NCBI GenBank assembly: GCA_035942915.1
Contig: DASZCR010000305.1
Span: 1-15,709, forward strand
DNA: 15,709 bases
From: DASZCR01 sp035942915
GTDB taxonomy: Bacteria > Acidobacteriota > Blastocatellia > Pyrinomonadales > Pyrinomonadaceae
Direction: 5' to 3'
The notes under the pieces were generated by a model, which ran no database searches, was not told the DNA's origin, and saw only the letters and a list, made by a program, of their open reading frames with translations. Below, one piece after another: positions 8,295-15,662 of this stretch (position 1 is its first letter; each line of letters begins with the position of its first letter). The position numbers and the translations under genes were made by a program.

Positions 8295-8593
8295 ATCTTC
8301 TCCCTATATAGATTTAGTCGGATTATGCCTGCGGACACTCTTAACCATGATTCTATATCACCAACTGAGATTACCTTACCATTGGTAACTGCACTAAAGC
8401 GCACAAAGGGGTGTAATGCCGTACTACAGGCAAACCTTGACAGATGTCCTAGCGTCAGCGGACCCATTGCAATGACGCGAGCCGCCGCCAGAACGGAGGC
8501 TTTGCATATTACTGATGAGTGAAACGAGAAGAGCTATGAACAGTAGCCTATTTGATAGTCTTCCCAAAATTAATAATTAAATGATCGGTGCAG
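8295..8593. other. AT-rich gap inside the L end
   Basis: No convincing gene; a 65-codon frame on the + strand from 8325 lacks a ribosome binding site. The stretch contains the leader of the minus-strand small gene and a palindrome, TTACC/GGTAA, at 8376-8388. Its right half, TTGGTAACTG (8382-8391), repeats the TnsB-like core in inverted orientation and is followed by CTAAAGCG, which also occurs at 1197-1204 in the R end. Confidence 0.4.
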
Positions 8594-8743
8594 CAGTTAC
8601 CAACTTTATTAGCGCAGCTTCGCCGTAGGCTCTCCTCTTTCAGGAGGACAGTTACAAACTTTAGCTGATGTCATCACAAAATACTTTTCCTAAATGCAAC
8701 AACTTACAGACATACTAGTTACCAAATTTATTCCCGCGGGACA
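8594..8743 (-). repeat. Transposon L end with three spaced TnsB-like sites
   Basis: Reading inward from ACA at 8741-8743 on the minus strand, three related motifs occur: AATAAATTTGGTAACTA (8732-8716), GCTAAAGTTTGTAACTGT (8665-8648) and AATAAAGTTGGTAACTG (8610-8594). The shared core is TAAA-TT-GTAACT. They lie 11-27, 78-95 and 133-149 bp from the terminus, the spacing pattern of the Tn7 left end. The terminus matches the opposite end in the TGTC-N6-GAATAAA block. Binding by TnsB is inferred. Confidence 0.75.
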
Positions 8744-8801
8744 TCTCGCTCCATCGGAGCGCATCTCTCTCTAATCGGGCAGCGTGTGTTAAACTCGACG
8801 C
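8744..8801 (+). promoter_or_regulatory. Short leader between transposon end and recF
   Basis: Only 58 bp separate the transposon end from the recF ATG. The leader holds a small hairpin GCTCC/GGAGC (8749-8760) and TTAAAC at 8790-8795 that could be a -10 element for a nearly leaderless transcript, but no -35 box is evident. Any original recF promoter further upstream has been separated by the insertion. Confidence 0.25.
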
Positions 8802-9953
8802 ATGCTGCTCGAATCGCTTGAGTCTCACCAGTTCAGAAATTTGAGCGGCGAGGTCTTCTGGGGCGACGGCCTCAACCTCATCTACGGCGACAACGGCCAA
8901 GGCAAGACCAACTGGCTCGAAGCCATCTACCTGCTTGCCACTACCAAGTCCTTTCGCACGCAGCGCCCGCAGGAGGCCATCCGTTTCGGCGAAGACCTCT
9001 CGGTCGTCCGTGGGCGCGTCGCACGCACGCAGGACGTGCGGCGCGACCTACAGGTGACGATTCAGGGCAACACCAAGACTCTCTCCGTCAACGGCAAACG
9101 CGAGGCCGTTACACGCTATCTCGGACAACTGCACACGGTCGCCTTCACGGCCGACGAGTTGGAGGTCGTACGTGGCGGCCCCGAAGCGCGCCGCAAGTTC
9201 CTCGACAGGGGTGTCACCTCTCTGCATCCGTCCTACGTTCAGACCCTCGCCGACTACCATCGCGTCATCAAGCAGAAAAACCGCCTCTTGCAGAACGCCT
9301 CCGAGGCCGAGATGACGACGGACGAGGCGCGCCAACTCATCGAGCCTTGGAACGAACAACTCGTAGCTCTCAGCGGCCAGATGCACCGCGCACGTACGGA
9401 ACACGTCGAGCGTCTCAACCGTGCGCTCGAAAGGCGTCTTTTCGAGCGCGAGGAGGTCTCGATTCGCTATGTTTCGTCGCTCGCCGGTAAAGGCGATTTG
9501 AACGATTACGAAGCCCTCATCGCAGAGCGTCTGCGGCTTCGTCTGGAGGCCGAAATCAACTCCGGTTATGCGCTCATCGGGCCGCACCGGGACGAGTTGG
9601 AAATACTGTTTGACGGACGGGATTTACGCTCCTTCGGAAGCTCCGGTCAACAGCGTAGTGCGTTGATTTTACTTGACTTAGCGGCGATTTCGGTGTATCA
9701 TTCGTGGCACAGTGAGTATCCGCTTTTTCTCATGGACGACGTGGACGCCGAACTTGACCGCAAGCGCATCGGGCGCTTGCTCGAATACCTTCAGGGGCGC
9801 ACACAGACGTTCGTTACGACCTCCAAAGAGGAACTCGTTAAACAGTTTGCCGCGCACGCCCGCGTCTACGAAGTGACAAGCGGTCTAGCGGTTGAAAAAG
9901 CCGACCCGACGAGCCTATTTGTGACAAGCGCCAAAGGGGCGGAAGGCATCTAA
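8802..9953 (+). CDS. recF: DNA replication and repair protein RecF
   Basis: RecF is an SMC-like ATPase that, with RecO and RecR, loads RecA at single-strand gaps and stalled forks. The 383-residue protein shows the Walker A GDNGQGKT (29-36), the ABC signature SSGQQRS (280-286) and the Walker B LFLMDDVDAELD (308-319), with the central helical region of the family between. Length is normal. The ATG at 8802 gives the canonical N-terminal strand but has no ribosome binding site, so translation may be leaderless or weak. It is followed by gyrB after 62 bases, the conserved recF-gyrB order; dnaN, often just upstream in bacteria, is not adjacent because the transposon lies there. No sign of damage. 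Confidence 0.95.
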   Translation: MLLESLESHQFRNLSGEVFWGDGLNLIYGDNGQGKTNWLEAIYLLATTKSFRTQRPQEAIRFGEDLSVVRGRVARTQDVRRDLQVTIQGNTKTLSVNGKREAVTRYLGQLHTVAFTADELEVVRGGPEARRKFLDRGVTSLHPSYVQTLADYHRVIKQKNRLLQNASEAEMTTDEARQLIEPWNEQLVALSGQMHRARTEHVERLNRALERRLFEREEVSIRYVSSLAGKGDLNDYEALIAERLRLRLEAEINSGYALIGPHRDELEILFDGRDLRSFGSSGQQRSALILLDLAAISVYHSWHSEYPLFLMDDVDAELDRKRIGRLLEYLQGRTQTFVTTSKEELVKQFAAHARVYEVTSGLAVEKADPTSLFVTSAKGAEGI

Positions 9954-10015
9954 CGAGAGTCCGTTTTTTGAGAAGACCGCGCGGTTATTTTTCTCCGTTC
10001 AGGCAAGGAAAAACT

Positions 10016-12487
10016 ATGAGCAGCACATACGAAGAGGAGAGCAGTTTGTCTACAGCAACTTTAACAAAGAAGAAGAGCGCAGCTTACGATTCCAGTTCAA
10101 TTACGGTTTTAGAAGGGCGCGACGCCGTCCGCAAGCGTCCCGCCATGTACATCGGTTCGACAGGCGACCTCGGTCTCCATCATCTGGTCTACGAAGTCGT
10201 CGATAACTCGATTGACGAAGCCCTCGCCGGCTACTGCGACACGGTCGAAGTAACGATTCATCTCGACAATTCCATCACGGTCGTCGATAACGGGCGCGGC
10301 ATCCCTGTCGACTATCACAAGCAGGAGAAGAAATCGGCCGCCGAGGTCGTGATGACCAAACTCCACGCCGGGGGCAAGTTCGACTCGAACGCCTACAAGG
10401 TGTCCGGGGGCTTGCACGGAGTGGGCGTCTCTTGCGTAAATTTCCTCTCTGAGTGGCTTCGTCTGGAAATTTGGAGGGAAGGTGCGACCTACGAGCAGGA
10501 GTACCGTAGAGGGATTCCTGTGAGCAAACTCGACAACACAGGCAAGACGCGCAAGCGCGGCACGAAGATTACCTTCAAGCCCGACCCGGAAATCTTCGAC
10601 GTGACCGAGTTCAGCTTCGACAAACTGTCCGAGCGTCTGCGCGAAAAGGCCTTTCTCAACAAAGGCATCCGCATCACCATCAAGGATGAGCGCGAAGAGA
10701 CCGAACGCTCGCACGAGTTCTACTACAAGGGCGGCATCGCCGAGTTCGTCAAGCACCTCAACAAGAACAAGGGCGTCTTGCACGACAAACCGCTCTATTT
10801 CGAGAAGACGGGCGACGCGCTCTCCATCGAGGTTGCCATCCAGTACAACGACGGCTACGACGAGAAGGTCTACTCCTTCGCCAACAACATCAATACCGTT
10901 GACGGCGGCACACACCTCTCAGGCTTCCGCTCGGCCTTCACGCGCACCATCAACTCCTACGCGCAGTCGTCCGGGCTCGCCAAAAACTTCAAAAGCTCTC
11001 TGACCGGCGACGACGTGCGCGAGGGGCTGGTCGCCGTCATCTCCGTCAAACTGCCGCAGCCGCAGTTCGAGGGGCAGACCAAAGGCAAGCTCAACTCGGA
11101 CGTGAAGGGCGCGGTCGAATCGTTCCTGAACGAGCGTCTGACGGAGTATTTCGAGCAGAACCCGACGGTGGCGAAGAAGATTGTCGGCAAGGCCATCGAC
11201 GCCGCGCGCGCACGCGAGGCGGCACGTAAGGCGCGCGAAATCGTCCGCAAGGGCGCTATCGGCTCAACGATGCTACCCGGCAAGCTGGCCGACTGTCAGG
11301 AACGCGACCCGGCATTGTGTGAGCTTTACATTGTAGAAGGCGACTCAGCGGGCGGCAGCGCCAAACAGGGGCGTGACCGTAAAAACCAAGCAGTTCTGCC
11401 GCTAAAAGGTAAAATCTTAAACGTCGAGAAGGCGCGCTTCGACAAGATGCTGAGCCACAGCGAGATTAAAACTCTCATCACGGCGCTCGGCACAGGCATC
11501 GGGAAAGATGATTTCGACCTGACGAAACTGCGTTATCACAAAATCATCTTCATGACGGACGCCGATGTCGATGGCTCGCACATCCGCACTCTGCTGTTGA
11601 CCTTCTTCTATCGACAGATGCCGGAGTTGGTTGAGTCCGGTTATGTCTACATCGCGCAGCCACCGCTGTTTAAAGTAAAACGCGGAAAGCGTGAGGAATA
11701 CATCAAGGACGAGCGTTCGATGGTGCGTTTTCTGATGCGGCAGGCGACGAGCGACATGAAAATCACCTCAACCGAGACCGGCGCGGTCATCGAGGGGCGT
11801 GAACTAGCTCGCTCGCTCGAACAGTTGGTTGAACTCCAACGCTATTGCGAAAAGGCCGTGCGCCGTCTCGGCAGCGACGAACAACTGCTGGATGCTCTGT
11901 TGGAAGCGTTCGGCGGGCGCTCAGGCGTCCTGCGCGACGAGCAGACGACCACTCTGCGCAGCATCTTCCAGAATGGCGACTTGATGGCGCGCATTGAAGG
12001 CGTGCTGGCCGAAGCGGGCTATCGGACAGACCTCAACATGGACGACGAGCATGGCCTCTGGGCCATCGAAACCACTGCGGCCGGAGGGGTCTCGGTAACG
12101 ATTGACTGGGATTTGGCGAGCCACGTCGAGTTTCAGAAGGCCGTCGAGATTTACAGGAATCTCGAAGACCGTCTTGCCTCGCCCTTCATCCTCGGCGAAA
12201 ACGGTTCGAGCGAGCAGGTCGAGTCGCGTGAGGCGCTACTTGAGCGTGTGCTGGCGGCGGCCAAAAAGGATTTGACCATCCAGCGTTACAAGGGTTTGGG
12301 CGAGATGAATCCTGAACAGCTCTGGGAGACGACGATGAATCCGGACAAGCGGACGCTGCTTCAGGTCAAAATTGACGACGCAGTGGAAACAGACCAGATT
12401 TTCACCGTCCTGATGGGTGACGCGGTCGAGCCGCGCCGCCGCTTCATCGAGGATAATGCGCTTGATGTCAAGAACTTAGACATCTAA
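10016..12487 (+). CDS. gyrB: DNA gyrase subunit B
   Basis: GyrB is the ATPase subunit of gyrase, which introduces negative supercoils with GyrA. The 823-residue product has the GHKL fold (EVVDNSIDEA 60-69, DNGRGIP 91-97, GGLHGVG 131-137), the ATP-lid QTK motif (354-356), the TOPRIM EGDSAGGSA (441-449) and DADVDGSH (515-522), and the C-terminal QRYKGLGEM (756-764). A roughly 150-residue insertion between QPPLFKVKRG (548-557) and the final motif is of the type seen in Gram-negative GyrB. ATG at 10016 is chosen over an upstream in-frame start at 9968 because AAGGA lies at 10005-10009. The first 25 residues are a Ser/Thr-rich extension. It forms an operon with recF and ends at an intrinsic terminator. 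Confidence 0.97.
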   Translation: MSSTYEEESSLSTATLTKKKSAAYDSSSITVLEGRDAVRKRPAMYIGSTGDLGLHHLVYEVVDNSIDEALAGYCDTVEVTIHLDNSITVVDNGRGIPVDYHKQEKKSAAEVVMTKLHAGGKFDSNAYKVSGGLHGVGVSCVNFLSEWLRLEIWREGATYEQEYRRGIPVSKLDNTGKTRKRGTKITFKPDPEIFDVTEFSFDKLSERLREKAFLNKGIRITIKDEREETERSHEFYYKGGIAEFVKHLNKNKGVLHDKPLYFEKTGDALSIEVAIQYNDGYDEKVYSFANNINTVDGGTHLSGFRSAFTRTINSYAQSSGLAKNFKSSLTGDDVREGLVAVISVKLPQPQFEGQTKGKLNSDVKGAVESFLNERLTEYFEQNPTVAKKIVGKAIDAARAREAARKAREIVRKGAIGSTMLPGKLADCQERDPALCELYIVEGDSAGGSAKQGRDRKNQAVLPLKGKILNVEKARFDKMLSHSEIKTLITALGTGIGKDDFDLTKLRYHKIIFMTDADVDGSHIRTLLLTFFYRQMPELVESGYVYIAQPPLFKVKRGKREEYIKDERSMVRFLMRQATSDMKITSTETGAVIEGRELARSLEQLVELQRYCEKAVRRLGSDEQLLDALLEAFGGRSGVLRDEQTTTLRSIFQNGDLMARIEGVLAEAGYRTDLNMDDEHGLWAIETTAAGGVSVTIDWDLASHVEFQKAVEIYRNLEDRLASPFILGENGSSEQVESREALLERVLAAAKKDLTIQRYKGLGEMNPEQLWETTMNPDKRTLLQVKIDDAVETDQIFTVLMGDAVEPRRRFIEDNALDVKNLDI

Positions 12488-12498
12488 GACAGAATTGC

Positions 12499-12543
12499 TG
12501 AGCGGGTGTCGGATGAATCTATTTGACACACCACACCCGCTCA
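12499..12543. terminator. Perfect 11-bp hairpin after gyrB
   Basis: TGAGCGGGTGT (12499-12509) pairs exactly with ACACCCGCTCA (12533-12543) around a 23-nt loop, 11 bases after the gyrB stop. No T tract follows on either strand, so it may protect the 3' end of the mRNA or act with the second hairpin downstream rather than terminate alone. Confidence 0.45.
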
Positions 12544-12579
12544 TATAGAATGTACTCCCTTTCCTCCTGTGGATCTTGC

Positions 12580-12616
12580 CCGCTGCATGCTTCTCGCGTA
12601 TGCAGCGGAATTTTTT
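12580..12616 (+). terminator. Intrinsic terminator of recF-gyrB
   Basis: CCGCTGCAT (12580-12588) pairs with ATGCAGCGG (12600-12608), loop 11 nt, followed by AATTTTTT ending at 12616. This is a textbook rho-independent terminator for + strand transcription. On the minus strand no T run follows, so it would not terminate the opposing operon. Confidence 0.85.
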
Positions 12617-12652
12617 GCCCGCCGTTTTACATCAGACACTTACATTTTGGGC

Positions 12653-12895
12653 TTATTGGTCCTCGTTGAGTGCCGAGTTGACCTGTTCGTCCAAATCGAC
12701 GCGGCGCGTGGCTGTAGCATTGAGTTCGTTGTAGCGGCCGCCCGGCGCAAACTGACCCGATTCGCCGATATCTATCGCGCGTCCTTCATTGGCGGGCGAG
12801 AGTTCCTCTGTCGCGTTCGGCGTGGAGTCCGGGGTCAAATCCGGGTCTGCCGATTTCTCGCCCAGAGAAGTTTTCATGTGGTTATCGTTTCCCAT
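12653..12895 (-). CDS. Small disordered acidic protein, 80 residues
   Basis: I do not recognise this protein. The ATG at 12895 is preceded by GGAG (12907-12904) with 8-base spacing. The first 50 residues are rich in Ser, Pro, Asp, Glu and Asn and probably disordered; the C-terminal part (GQFAPGGRYNELNATATRRV, then DLDEQVNSALNEDQ) looks more ordered. There is no signal peptide or membrane segment. It lies 26 bases downstream of the AMMECR1 gene on the same strand and is probably co-transcribed. The opposite strand has an overlapping open frame of similar length, but the ribosome binding site and composition favour this one. Confidence 0.6.
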   Translation of the reverse strand: MGNDNHMKTSLGEKSADPDLTPDSTPNATEELSPANEGRAIDIGESGQFAPGGRYNELNATATRRVDLDEQVNSALNEDQ

Positions 12896-12921
12896 CGGTT
12901 TGTCTCCTTAGAAGTTGAAGT

Positions 12922-13518
12922 CTATTTTCTCGGTTCGGAAAAGCGTCGGACGCGAAAGCGTTGGAATCTGAGTGAATCGGCCGGGCTGATTCCGGCTTTG
13001 CGCGCGGCTATTTGAACCTGCTGTGCGACCGTCTCGATACCGGCGATGGCAGGGAGCAAGAGACCCCGCCGCGTTCCGGTTTCATTTTCTACAATGACGC
13101 CATATTGCGCTGGGTCGAGGTCTTCAAAGCGCGTCGGTTCAGGCTTCATGAGAACGTCTACAGAATAGCGCAGGCCGTCGAGTTCATCTGCGGCGACGGG
13201 AGGGAAACGCGGGTCGCGCGTCGCGGCGCTGATGGCGTTGGCGACAATCTCTTCGGCCAGAGTCGGGCGGTCAGGCTCAATCGTGCCGATGCAGCCACGC
13301 AGGTCTCCGCTCAGGGTTTTGATGGTGACGAAACAGGCCGAAGGCTGCTGAAGAAGCGAGTCAGCGTCGGAGGATTCCGGTGTTTGTTGCACCTCTGCGA
13401 GTCGTCGCTCGCGCACGAAGGTTTCGACGGCGCGACGTGCCAGAGCGGGAATCGCTTCCGCATCGGACGGGCTTCCGTGTGTGGCCGTGTCCTGTTCGCT
13501 CTCGGTCTTCATCTTCAT
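12922..13518 (-). CDS. amrA: AMMECR1-domain protein (AmmeMemoRadiSam protein A)
   Basis: The 198-residue protein is an AMMECR1-family protein. The signature LRGCIGT lies at 73-79, with RDPRF (101-105), the YSVDVL strand (118-123) and RRGLLLP (150-156). The first 20 residues are a low-complexity extension. The biochemical role of the family is unknown; in bacteria and archaea it is often encoded with a Memo/LigB-like protein and a radical SAM protein. Here the LigB-like partner lies directly upstream and the stop and start codons overlap as ATGA (13518-13515), implying translational coupling. The frame extends further upstream, but that part is arginine-rich and is a shadow of the partner gene. 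A second ATG at 13512 has AAGGA upstream and is an equally possible start. No radical SAM gene is in the window. Confidence 0.88.
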   Translation of the reverse strand: MKMKTESEQDTATHGSPSDAEAIPALARRAVETFVRERRLAEVQQTPESSDADSLLQQPSACFVTIKTLSGDLRGCIGTIEPDRPTLAEEIVANAISAATRDPRFPPVAADELDGLRYSVDVLMKPEPTRFEDLDPAQYGVIVENETGTRRGLLLPAIAGIETVAQQVQIAARKAGISPADSLRFQRFRVRRFSEPRK

Positions 13519-14330
13519 CCTTGACCGTGTTCGCGCGCCAGTTGTGCGACGATGTAACCGACGCCGAACGGCGCTTCGTAGTGCAAGACTTCGCAGTCGG
13601 GCGAACTGCCTTCGGCGACGCCGAGCGCGACGAGCATCGAGCGGTAGCCGCACTCGCCTGCCATATGGCGCAGAGCCGGGTTGATGTCGGCGATGCGGTG
13701 GGGGGTGCTGTCGCGTATCGAAGCAATAACCTGTTCGTCAAAGAGGTGCGCCTCCGGGTTGTATCCGGCGGGCGCGCCCGGCTTGAGGCGGTGGCTCAAG
13801 TCGCCGCTGGCGACGAAGGCGACGCGACGACCGGACTTTGCAACAGCCTTCCTGATTGAGCGTCCGAAGCGCACGTGTTGCTCGTTGGAGAGGAACGTAT
13901 AGCCGAGCACGACTAGTTGGCCGTTCCAACCGTTGCGCAGCAGAAAGTAGACGGGGACGGCCGTGCCGTGGTCTATCTCGTAGCCTTCGAGCAGTTTGAC
14001 GGCGAAGCGTTCGGCGGCGGCGTTTTCGATGATGGCGCGAAGCAGTTCGGCGTCGAGCGGGGCGTCGATTGTTGCGTGCGGGGCGCGGAAGTTGGCAAAA
14101 TCTCCGCGCAGGCGCGGCTCGTGATAAGCGACAAAAGCGCGCGAGTCAAGCGGCGCGTGCGGAGTGATGACGACGACCGTTTCCGCGCCGCTGGCGATGA
14201 TGCGTTCGGTCATGTCGCGCATGGCGTCGATTGAGCCTTGCACTTGCGCGACCGCTTCGCGCCCGACCTCTGGCACCATAATCGGCGGGTGCGGAGCAAT
14301 GCCGACGTAAACTATCGAGCCTTCTGCCAT
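13515..14330 (-). CDS. LigB-like (Memo/class III extradiol dioxygenase fold) protein
   Basis: The 271-residue protein belongs to the LigB/Memo superfamily. Candidate metal ligands are H14 (GIAPHPPIM), H58 (ITPHAP) and E252 (HYEAPFGVGYI), with conserved H121 (DHGTAVPVYFL) and H180 (SGDLSHRL). In many bacteria this domain is fused to AMMECR1 in one protein; here the two are separate, overlapping genes. The fold is that of class III extradiol dioxygenases, but the substrate is unknown. ATG at 14330 (AAGAAG just upstream) is preferred; a TTG at 14354 would add eight residues. It heads the minus-strand operon and diverges from the flavoprotein gene. Memo (AmmeMemoRadiSam protein B) is the alternative label. 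Confidence 0.85.
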   Translation of the reverse strand: MAEGSIVYVGIAPHPPIMVPEVGREAVAQVQGSIDAMRDMTERIIASGAETVVVITPHAPLDSRAFVAYHEPRLRGDFANFRAPHATIDAPLDAELLRAIIENAAAERFAVKLLEGYEIDHGTAVPVYFLLRNGWNGQLVVLGYTFLSNEQHVRFGRSIRKAVAKSGRRVAFVASGDLSHRLKPGAPAGYNPEAHLFDEQVIASIRDSTPHRIADINPALRHMAGECGYRSMLVALGVAEGSSPDCEVLHYEAPFGVGYIVAQLAREHGQG

Positions 14331-14477
14331 CTTCTTCAAAAGGGGGAAGGCCAACGTTCGCGAGGCTTACGTCTTCACAAACAACTCGGAGTGGACGATT
14401 GTTTGAAGGGGATGAAGGGATTCTATCATATCAAGCAGCGTGGCTCGCAAGAATCCGGGTTGATGAGAGAAGATTGA
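14331..14477. promoter_or_regulatory. Divergent promoter region
   Basis: This 147-bp gap separates two divergent genes and must carry both promoters. Towards the flavoprotein, TATCAT at 14423-14428 resembles a -10 box, with TTGTTT or TTGAAG upstream at non-ideal spacing. No clear box was seen for the minus strand. Confidence 0.3.
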
Positions 14478-15662
14478 ATGACGGCAGACGAGAGATTTGA
14501 CGTGCTCATCGTCGGCGCAGGGCCGGCCGGGTCATTCGCGGCCGAGCGTCTGGCGCGCAGCGGCGCACGCGTCGCACTCTTCGACGGGCGACCCGATGAG
14601 GAGGCGAAGGCTTGCGGCGGCGGCGTCACGTCGAAGGCGCTCAAGGCGTGGCCTTTCCTGCTCGAAGCGATGGGACGGACGGTTGATGTTGTCGAGATGC
14701 AGGCGCCGTCGGGCAGGCGCGTGCGTCTGAGTCTGCGAGAGCCTTTCGCCATCTACTCGCGCCGCGCCTTCGACTCGTACCTGCGCGAACGCGCGCGCGC
14801 AGCCGGAGCGCACATCTTCAACATGCGTGTCTCGGCGTCTGAAGGAAAGGACGAGCGGGGCGAGTGGGTCGTGCGCGCGAAGACGGGCGACGGTTGGCGT
14901 GGACGCGTGCTGGTTGCAGCCGACGGTGCGAACAGTGCTATCGCGCGGCGTCTGGCAGGGGCGCTGCCGAAGTCTGAGATGGAAGTCGCCTTTGGTTACC
15001 GCGCGCCTTTGCCAAAAGAGGCGGACGCGCCGACGCTCATCTCTTTCCTGCCGGGTTGGGCCGGTTATGCATGGGCGTTCCCGCGCCTCGACCACATCTC
15101 CTTCGGCATCGCCACTGCACAGGACGCCTTCGACCACGCTGCGCTCGATGCCTTGCTCTGGCAGTTTATGGTTGACTATTACGGGGCGGGGCAAGATGAG
15201 GAGCGTCTCCGGCAGACGAGAGAAGAACTGCGGAGAGTCGCCGAGCGTTATGCGGCGCGCATCCCCGGTCTGTCGCCGGAGACTTTTGAGAAGCGACGCG
15301 TCGGCGCAGAGGACTGGGCGCTCTTAGGCGACGCAGCCGGTTTCGCAGACCCTGTGACGGGCGAAGGGATTTATTACGCGCTGCGCTCGGCTGAGCTCTT
15401 CGCAGCAGCTTATCTGGCAGGCTCTCCTGCGAGTTACGAAGCGATGTGGCGCGCTGATTTTGGACGAGAACTGCGGCGTGCCTCGCAGATGCGACGCCGC
15501 TTCTACGGCACCTTCTACGGCAGTCCTTTCACTGACCGGATGATAGATTTTGCGCGCTGGCATCCCGGCATCCGGCGCACGCTCTGCGAACTGGTCGCGG
15601 GCGACCAGGGCTATCTGGATTTGAAACGCACGCTCGTGCGGCGCGCACTGTGGCCGCGCTGA
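14478..15662 (+). CDS. FAD-dependent geranylgeranyl reductase family protein
   Basis: The 394-residue protein is a flavin-dependent oxidoreductase of the geranylgeranyl reductase family, whose members saturate isoprenoid chains of chlorophyll, quinones or archaeal-type lipids. The FAD-binding Rossmann motif VGAGPAG lies at 12-18, the family motif ACGGGVT at 45-51, the second FAD motif VLVAADGANSAIAR at 144-157 and the third, LGDAAGFADPVTGEG, at 283-297. Length matches the family. ATG at 14478 is preceded by GAGAAG. A menaquinone- or carotenoid-related hydrogenation is plausible, but the substrate cannot be read from sequence, and neighbours do not help. There are no transmembrane segments. 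The gene is complete and ends 47 bases before the window end. Confidence 0.88.
   Translation: MTADERFDVLIVGAGPAGSFAAERLARSGARVALFDGRPDEEAKACGGGVTSKALKAWPFLLEAMGRTVDVVEMQAPSGRRVRLSLREPFAIYSRRAFDSYLRERARAAGAHIFNMRVSASEGKDERGEWVVRAKTGDGWRGRVLVAADGANSAIARRLAGALPKSEMEVAFGYRAPLPKEADAPTLISFLPGWAGYAWAFPRLDHISFGIATAQDAFDHAALDALLWQFMVDYYGAGQDEERLRQTREELRRVAERYAARIPGLSPETFEKRRVGAEDWALLGDAAGFADPVTGEGIYYALRSAELFAAAYLAGSPASYEAMWRADFGRELRRASQMRRRFYGTFYGSPFTDRMIDFARWHPGIRRTLCELVAGDQGYLDLKRTLVRRALWPR

Larger units (their letters stand above)
1105..8743 (+). mobile_element. Compact Tn7-like transposon (tnsABCD)
   Basis: The element is defined by the four core Tn7 genes in canonical order and by matching termini. 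Read inward, both ends give TGTC-N6-GAATAAA-N7-ACTA, agreeing at 17 of 28 ungapped positions. The left terminus is TGT at 1105-1107; the right terminus is ACA at 8741-8743. TGT...ACA termini are typical of Tn7 relatives. In Tn7 the R end lies beside tnsA with crowded TnsB sites and the L end has three spaced sites in about 150 bp; the same asymmetry is seen here. No 5-bp target duplication is visible: 1100-1104 is CAGGT and 8744-8748 is TCTCG. No tnsE, cas gene or CRISPR array is present. The only non-transposition gene is a 75-residue minus-strand protein. The tns gene content is certain; the exact left end is less so. Confidence 0.75.

Noticed and set aside
8325..8522. 65-codon frame on the + strand
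   Set aside because: No ribosome binding site, unremarkable composition, and it overlaps repeat-rich transposon end sequence.
10109..10915. 268-codon minus-strand frame within gyrB
   Set aside because: It mirrors the highly conserved GyrB ATPase domain and has no family features.
12569..13015. 148-codon frame on the + strand
   Set aside because: It begins inside the gyrB terminator and lies opposite two better supported minus-strand genes.
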